Assembly: GCA_030762175.1 (NCBI GenBank)
Contig: CM060831.1
Location: 137,620,001-137,684,000, forward strand
Length of the DNA stretch: 64,000 nt
Direction: 5' to 3'
DNA from: Metallyticus violacea
Lineage: Eukaryota > Arthropoda > Insecta > Mantodea > Metallyticidae
The notes beneath the pieces were generated by a model, which did not search any database, had not been told where the DNA came from, and was given only the letters and a program-made list of their open reading frames with translations. How positions within the stretch are numbered: position 1 is the first letter of the stretch; each line of letters begins with the position of its first letter. Below, in pieces: positions 58,171-64,000 of the stretch. A program made the position numbers and the translations under genes.

Positions 58171-58359
58171 ATATTCATATTTCCTTATAAGATATCGAAT
58201 ATCTGAAGAACAAACCCTATATATATATAAGAAACACTAAATGCGAAAAACAATCATTTTAAAATGTAACTAAAATTCTATAGCACCCAGGTCTCTTAAC
58301 GGGCGTTTAAAATCCTCATGTCAAAAATGATAGAGCTTGTTAGAAAAGTACCAAGCTCA

Positions 58360-58422
58360 CTCTTTCTTTTTCTTTTCTTTCTTTCTTTCTTTCTTTCCTT
58401 TTTTTTTTTTTTTTTTTTTTTT
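58360..58422. repeat. (CTTT)n and poly-T tract
   Basis: A CTTT array followed by about 25 T. It lies about 290 bases before the acceptor of exon 58711. Confidence 0.9.
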
Positions 58423-58710
58423 GCATCAAAACCCAAACCTGAATTTTTTAAAATATTTTGACCAAATTTTCACTCTTTAGTGGTAGGACTGGAATGATTT
58501 CCCACCTATACAAAAATACCTGCAGCTCACAATATCAAAGTAATAGTAAAATTAGAAGAAAAAAATCGACACTGCTATGACTTTAACTGATACTAGAACA
58601 GTTTTATCCTGAATATAAATTCTGAGTCCTGTTTTAGTTAATTTAAAGAAACGAGAATAACATTTTCTGTATTTTTTTGCAATATTTTAAAGCATATTTT
58701 ACTGTTCCAG

Positions 58711-58865
58711 AACGCAGACGAAGGTCCTTACCTTCTGGAGTTCCAGTTTACGTAGAGACAGCAGTGTTCATAGACAAAGATCTGTATCGTCACATGTCAC
58801 TCAACTTCCCTGCTCCACACACAGAACGAGAACTAGTGAGGGTAGTTCTCGCCATGATAAATGCA
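58711..58865 (+). CDS. ADAMTS-like gene, furin site and start of catalytic domain
   Basis: A 155-nt exon from 'actgttccag' to donor 'gtaagt' at 58866. It enters with the single g left by the exon at 52211, giving Glu then RRRR and S, a furin-type cleavage site. Eight residues on, YVETAVFIDKDLYRHM starts the reprolysin (M12B) zinc-protease fold, as in ADAMTS enzymes where 'YVE-T' follows the cut. It ends ERELVRVVLAMINA in phase 0. The next exon should carry 'V-x-x-x-Y-x-x-P-S' and was not seen before 64000. No membrane segment or HExxH is present yet. Confidence 0.88.
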
Positions 58866-59482
58866 GTAAGTATAATGCATTTGTTCCCCCGTCTACAAGC
58901 ATCTTGCCAGAAGCATGAATGGATCCGCCAGGCTGAAGGGCATTAAGTATCATTACATGCAGTAGACACCAGATTGCCGTTTTTCAATTCTGAAATAAGG
59001 AAGATGAAAACTACTTTGTCATGGGCTGATTTCAAGCTATAAATTCTATTTTGACCATTGAGATGCTATTTGACCCCCCCCCCCAAAGTTAATTTCCACG
59101 TTATATTTCATCAGCTATATGTTAATCCATACAATCTTATTATAATAATGAGCAGACAAACATAAATAGAAAAAGCAATGTCTTCTATTTTTACGTAACT
59201 AGTAAATCCCCTTCAAAATGTTTACGCGAATCGTTTGGGTTTGCAAAATAGATTTGACATCACTGAGCTTAATACTGTTGTCACACATTGTTGTTAAAAA
59301 TTTAAAAAAGTGAACAACGCTAGTTGTGAATTTGTTTTCCCAGAAAAGTTATGCAAATAAAGGCATACTGGGTAACTTCAATTAGTGCATTATAAATTTA
59401 TAAATTAACCATGCAGAACAATTAGTGGCTTTACTATATGTTACGAGATAAAATATTTTTTGTATTTTCTCAAAAACTCTAA
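58866..59482. other. Intron 4, start; no recognised feature
   Basis: From donor 'gtaagt' to the Harbinger element. An 11-base C run lies at 59074-59084. Confidence 0.5.
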
Positions 59483-60501
59483 GGGCATATTGTATAAATG
59501 CTGCTAACTGGAGATTACTGTTAACTGTAATTTAAAAGGTAACTAGATGTTAGTCACTATTTCTGTTGCATATAAATAACCTCAAGTTACGTAATCTCGA
59601 GTTTGCACTAATCATCGATAACATCGCGAAACAATAGATAAATTCGTGTTTAGAGCGAGTTGTTGTTCAACTGCTTAATCTGAGAAAATCAATAATTATT
59701 CAGTTTTTCCGTCTTGTGTTCAAACATGAATAAGGAAAAGTCGAAGCGAATACGAACGGCAAATTTTAGCAAATATGCGTAGGATATAATTATTGATCTG
59801 GTGCTAAAATATAGGAAGTAATTGTGGGGGGGGGGGGATTGCCAAAGGGTATAATTCTATTCTTAATACTTCTGCATTATTATCCCCATATGTGTGCAGT
59901 CTATATCACCTAAAACTCCAGGAAAGTTGCGAATGTTATAAAAGCCTAGCATCACTTCCCGTATATCATCCTCTTCGTTTGGCATTTTAATGAACTGACG
60001 TCTAAGAACTGCAATTACTCTAGTAACTTTGTGGGTGGTTCTGTCCCCAATAATTATTTGGAAGTTACCTTTAGCATGGAACAAGTTAATAGTATCGTGA
60101 ACATGTAGGAGTTAATTTTTGCCTCATGAAATGCAGGAGGAACACAGTGTAATTCATCATCGAATGAAATGTAGGAATAATCCGAAATCAGTACAATATA
60201 ACGCTCGTAATGTTAGCCTAGCACAACCTGAACTCTGTTATTATTTTTGAAAATGAAAAGTGAAACATTGAAGAAACTTTTTCTACATGAAATTAAAATA
60301 AATGTTACTCAGCATTTTATTTAACAATTACTAAACTGTAGTTAGTGCTTTAACTTGTGAAATTTCGCGAGTTAGCTTTAATTTGAGGTAAAGATGAAAT
60401 AATCTTAGATTAATGTTTATACAATCAAATTTTCTAGTTAAACATAACTAATGATTAATTTTATGCTCTGAACTAGAGTTAACTCTTTATATAAACGGCT
60501 C
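59483..60501. mobile_element. PIF/Harbinger transposon, internally deleted
   Basis: Flanked by TAA at 59480-59482 and 60502-60504, the target size and sequence typical of PIF/Harbinger. The left end 'gggcatattgtataaatgct' and inverted right end 'gagccgtttatataaagag' are recognisably related. Inside are remnants of both usual genes. On the plus strand at 59726-59812 is MNKEKSKRIRTANFSKYA, then a stop, then DIIIDLVLKY, as in the Myb/SANT-like partner protein. On the minus strand is a transposase piece (59863-60084). At 1.0 kb it is much shorter than an autonomous copy. Confidence 0.8.
59863..60084 (-). pseudogene. Harbinger (HARBI1-like) transposase fragment
   Basis: 73 codons: GNFQIIIGD, then HKVTRVIAVLRRQFIKMP and EEDDIREVMLGFYNIRNFPG, with VLGDIDCTHMGI near the end. 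This is the 'S-x-VSR ... FI-x-(F/M)P ... FP-x-(V/I)-x-G-x-IDCTH' stretch of HARBI1-type DDE transposases, including the first catalytic Asp (IDCTH). The open frame begins at TTG rather than ATG. The rest of the enzyme is deleted, so it is a fragment. Confidence 0.85.
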
Positions 60502-60504
60502 TAA

Positions 60505-60746
60505 GAAAAGGATATGCTTGTTCCACTAATTAAGCTGTGTTATCAGTTATATATATGGTAACATCTACCCTTCCATGTATAGAAACTGCATCTGCAATTT
60601 GTCATTGACTACTTCGATCTGTTAATATTATCTCTTAAGCCCTAAAAATGAAGTAAATATTTTTTCTTCAATAAAATTAATACCTTCATTATTATTTATA
60701 AGCAAACCAAATTTTCTTAGTGATCAAGTCGCTTCAATATTGAAAT

Positions 60747-60747
<1 letters not shown>
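60505..60747. other. No recognised feature
   Basis: Short AT-rich stretch between the Harbinger element and the microsatellite. Confidence 0.5.
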
Positions 60748-60781
<34 letters not shown>

Positions 60782-60817
60782 TATTATTATTATTGTTGTT
60801 GTTGTTGTTGTTGTTGA
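60748..60817. repeat. (AAT)n (ATT)n (GTT)n compound microsatellite
   Basis: The AAT run passes directly into ATT, so about 45 bases can fold back on themselves. A GTT run follows. Confidence 0.92.
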
Positions 60818-60959
60818 TCTACAGCATATACTACTCGTAGATCTTGTCAAAATAAGGACAACAAAGAAAGTACATTAGTTTAACAGGAAAAAAAATGAAT
60901 TTACATTCACATTCAAATATGTTTTGTGGAGTTGAAGAAGTTTCTGTGGTGCCGTGAAT

Positions 60960-62760
60960 AAATTCTGCAAAATTCTAAAAAAGATATCAAATACAGCTAA
61001 AAACTTTGCTATGAAAGACAAATACAGTCTTCACACATCAATGAAAACCATTTAGACTATTATAAAAATAGAGACTGGTAAATATCACTCAAAAGATTAG
61101 ATAAAATAAATTATAGTAAATCAAATTACTAAAAAAAATAGCAACCTCGTTTGATGAATATTTCAATCAGATAGCAGCAAATTTACTGATAAAGAAAAAC
61201 AGCACAAGAAAGACCCAATTTCATACCTAAATGCAACACATTTGGAAAGGTTTACTTCTCTAGAGATAGTACCTACAAGAGCAAATGAAGTGAATAAAGT
61301 AAGAATTCATCAGGATATGACAAAACAACTACAAAAATATTAAAAATATATGCTGCAAATATTAATAATCTCGTAAGTCATATATGTAACTTCTCCATTT
61401 TAATAAGAGCATTTCCAGAAAGGTTAAAACATTCTATTTTTAAACCATTATATAAGAAAGATCAAAAATCACTAATGTCAAACTACAGACCAGTATCAAA
61501 CAGCTTTTCTCCAAAGTATTTGAAAAACTAATGTTTAAAAGAATATATCACGATGTAGATAAAAAATAATATTTTAGCAACGGAACAGTTGGATTTAAGA
61601 AAAACATGTCAACCAATGATGCCACTTTCAAGTTAACTTATGAAGTTCTCAAATCCCTTGGTTTAATACACCAGGAATATTTTATGATCTATCAAAAAAC
61701 TTTTGACTGTGAAAATCATAACACACTTTTATCAAAATTATGCTACTATGGTATTAAGGGCAAAGTTTATCAAACAGCACCATACATATCAAACAGAAAT
61801 CAAAAAGTAACAATACATTTTTCAGATAATTACTGTGTGTAATCAGAATCGTCAGTAGTAAAGCACGGTGTGCCTCAAGGTTCTATTTTGGGTTCATTAT
61901 TATTTTTACTGTATATCAATGATCTATCCTCAGTAATAAACAAACATGCTTATCCAGTTCTTTCTTGCAGATAATACTAGTTTTATTATTAAAGAACACA
62001 AAATCAGAAGTTTCTCAGATTTATCCAAAGATTTTTTTGTATACTAAATAACTGGTTTGACAGTAACAAAATATATAAACTTTGAAAAAACAAATGCATT
62101 AATTTTCACCCAAAAAATAAAAAATATTGCAGACCTAAAGATACAATATGAAGGCAATGAAATCATTGGATGAAGTAACATAGAAATTTTTAATCTTATG
62201 ATTGACCATTATACGAATAGGAAAAACCATATTGATTACATCCTACCCAAAGCTCAGCATGTTTTGCAATCAGATCATTAATTTATTTTATAAATAAGGG
62301 CATTCTAAACAGTGTATTATGCTTACTTCCATTCCTTAATGACTTATGGAATAATGTCGTGGGGAAATTCAGTAAATGCTAAAGAAATAGTTTTTATACA
62401 ATAAAAGAGTAATAAGAATAATGGCAGGGGTGTTCATTGTAAATCACTATTCAAAACATTTGGAATTTTACCATTAGCTTGTGAGTATATTCTAGATGTA
62501 CTTTTTTGTAGCAGACAATTCATAGATTCATAACAACAACAAAGAAACCAGACACGAGCAGGACTTAATTAGTTAATAAGTAACAAGTTGTAAACTCTCC
62601 AAAAAGGTGTACACTACAATAGTATAGTATTATTTAATTCACTTCCATCATCAATCAAGAAACTGCATACTAATAAAAATAAGTTCAGATTAGCATTAAA
62701 AAGATACCTTATCACTCACTAGACATCAGATTTTTAAGCACTAAAATTACAGTGACTAAG
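60960..62760 (+). pseudogene. Non-LTR retrotransposon reverse transcriptase, degenerate
   Basis: This is a LINE ORF2 on the plus strand, broken into several frames. In order: IETGKYH near 61070, FPERLKHSIFKPLYKKDQKS near 61416, then LMSNYRPVS. STNDATFKLTYEVLKSLGL starts at 61609. CENHNTLLSKLCYYGIKGKV lies near 61708. [20 protein letters not shown] lies at 61869-61928. A decayed catalytic box follows near 61965, and YFHSLMTYGIMSWGNSVNA lies near 62329. The order and wording fit Jockey/CR1-group LINEs, with a thumb and C-terminal region to about 62760. No endonuclease domain was recognised. Inactive. It appears to be in the intron after exon 58711. Confidence 0.85.
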
Positions 62761-62924
62761 GTTTCAAACCTATTTATTTTACTGAAATTAACAATTATAC
62801 ACTAAAATATACAAAACAGAAAAATGAAGGCAGACAACCTTATTATATTAACACAGCTGCACAAATTGAATATACTGAAAAAAATTAAATATACTTTTTA
62901 AGTTTTTGAAATTCAGTTCCATGC

Positions 62925-64000
62925 TCATTCGCTTTCATAATTATATGCACAATACCTCACCAGAATTTTTTTCTTATTTTGCAATAGTTAATCTTTGCCT
63001 TTGCTCAGTGAGAATAATTTTAAAAGCAGAGAAACTTCTTTCTACTGCAACAAATTTCAGAGGAACAAATTCTAAATTAACTATAGCAGAAACAGCAATA
63101 CCTACTGGAACATTTACATTTTCCCCCAATATCACTCTTGATACTTTTCCAACAATGAAAATCCTACATTATTATTTAGAAAATCGTCCCACTTACTTTC
63201 AACTTTTTTCCCATTATCACCCAAAGCACAATACATCTATTTTCTCCTGTGCATCCTTCACTATTGATATTTGACTACAAAGAGATTTATTTTTACAATC
63301 TAATTGTTCATTACTTGCAGATATGAATGAAAAGTTTGATGTTATATAGGCAATATCTTTTTTCAATGATGGGTCATTCAGACCCTCTTTCACTTCTTTT
63401 ACACAAGCTTCAGTATCAGATTCAGGTAATTCTTCAATAATTGTATCCACTTCTTTAAAATATTTACAATAATATACCACTGACTGAATGCATGTTCCCC
63501 TTGTGTTACAACAGGCTAAGGTACGAGTGTAATATCTGGGATTTCTCTTTGAACAATGAAATTCTGGATGAGGCTTTGCAAAAATAGTTTTTCATACAGT
63601 AAGTGAATGAACTAAAAGAGCAAATTCGTCCTGATTGTTTCAAAAAGCCTGTGATGGCTAAGAGCTAAACAGGTGACATGAATGATGTTAGGATGAAAAG
63701 TTTTATGAAATGGAGCTGTAGCATACATGTAGAATCAGAACAAAACGACAGAACTTAAGAATCTTCTATATTGCCAGAGAATAATGACTGTGGGCCTTTG
63801 TTTATAAAATAAGCAATGGTTTCGTTATTTACTTTCCAAAGTTCCATCACAACACATACAAGGTGCAGAATCAAAGGTTCATCTGGGTCAAGTTTCCCTA
63901 CAATCATACTAAGTTGCTATGTATCTATTCATAGAATCTGAGGTTTCATCTGCAGAGGTCCATACATAAGAATCACCTATATCCTCCCAAATGGATGCTA
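62925..64000 (-). pseudogene. hAT transposase relic, running off the right edge
   Basis: Minus-strand pieces in order: SIWEDIGDSYVWTSADETSD and SMNRYIAT near 63998-63920, matching 'IDETTD-x-x-GRYVAN'. Next is VGKLDPDEPLILHLVCVVME near 63900-63840. An 87-codon frame lies at 63217-63480. Finally PLKFVAVERSFSAFKIILTE lies near 63066-63005, the hAT C-terminal dimerisation motif, followed by RQRLTIAK and a stop. The frame changes near the first pieces. Stops and shifts indicate a dead copy; the N-terminal part lies beyond the window. It is not obviously the same family as the relics at 24314 and 37469. Confidence 0.82.

Noticed and set aside
58866..64000. Search for the next ADAMTS exon (HExxH or the preceding helix)
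   Set aside because: No splice-bounded open stretch with the expected reprolysin motifs was seen; it probably lies beyond the window.

Overview
This window looks like nuclear DNA of an arthropod, most likely an insect. It is strongly AT-rich, has very long introns, and is full of eukaryotic transposon remnants (mariner, Tc1, hAT, Harbinger, non-LTR retrotransposons), tRNA-derived SINEs and long (AAT)n or (TA)n microsatellites. I see no bacterial-style operons, rRNA, true tRNA genes or CRISPR arrays. Species cannot be named from the sequence alone.

The only host gene I can support lies on the + strand. It is the 5' coding part of a secreted zinc metalloprotease of the M12B family, most likely an ADAMTS. 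Four exons fit together: 22434-22503, 34390-34679, 52211-52382 and 58711-58865. They have consensus splice sites and compatible phases (687 nt, 229 residues). They encode the propeptide, a poly-Arg furin-type site, and the start of the reprolysin catalytic domain. Introns are about 11.9, 17.5 and 6.3 kb. The signal-peptide exon and everything after the first part of the catalytic domain were not found and are probably outside the window.

The rest is mobile-element sediment. Positions 1-22433 lie upstream of the first recognised exon. They hold a broken Tc1 transposase, two mariner copies (one with both ends and flanking TA), a TTAA-flanked candidate element and many SINEs. Intron 1 holds a hAT relic with an 8-bp target duplication, a mariner tail, a 90-bp tandem duplication and further SINEs. 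Intron 2 holds a LINE tail with a CCHC knuckle, a second hAT relic, and nested SINEs. Intron 3 holds a SINE-A copy with a perfect target duplication. After exon 4 come a deleted Harbinger element, a LINE reverse transcriptase and a third hAT relic that runs off the right edge.

I label SINE families by letter for this report only. SINE-A has a Ser/Leu-like tRNA head and a tail with a conserved 'acgggcgttaaac' end. SINE-B has a Gly/Asp/Glu-like head and a 'cggcacg' core. SINE-C, D, E, F and G are seen in one or two copies each. Several copies keep target-site duplications, and two nests show insertion order. I found no convincing novel defence, biosynthetic or regulatory system. The most interesting items are the ADAMTS gene with an unusually short propeptide cysteine loop, a SINE-in-SINE palindrome whose arms share private mutations, a flipped repeat family, and a SINE core shared between two families.
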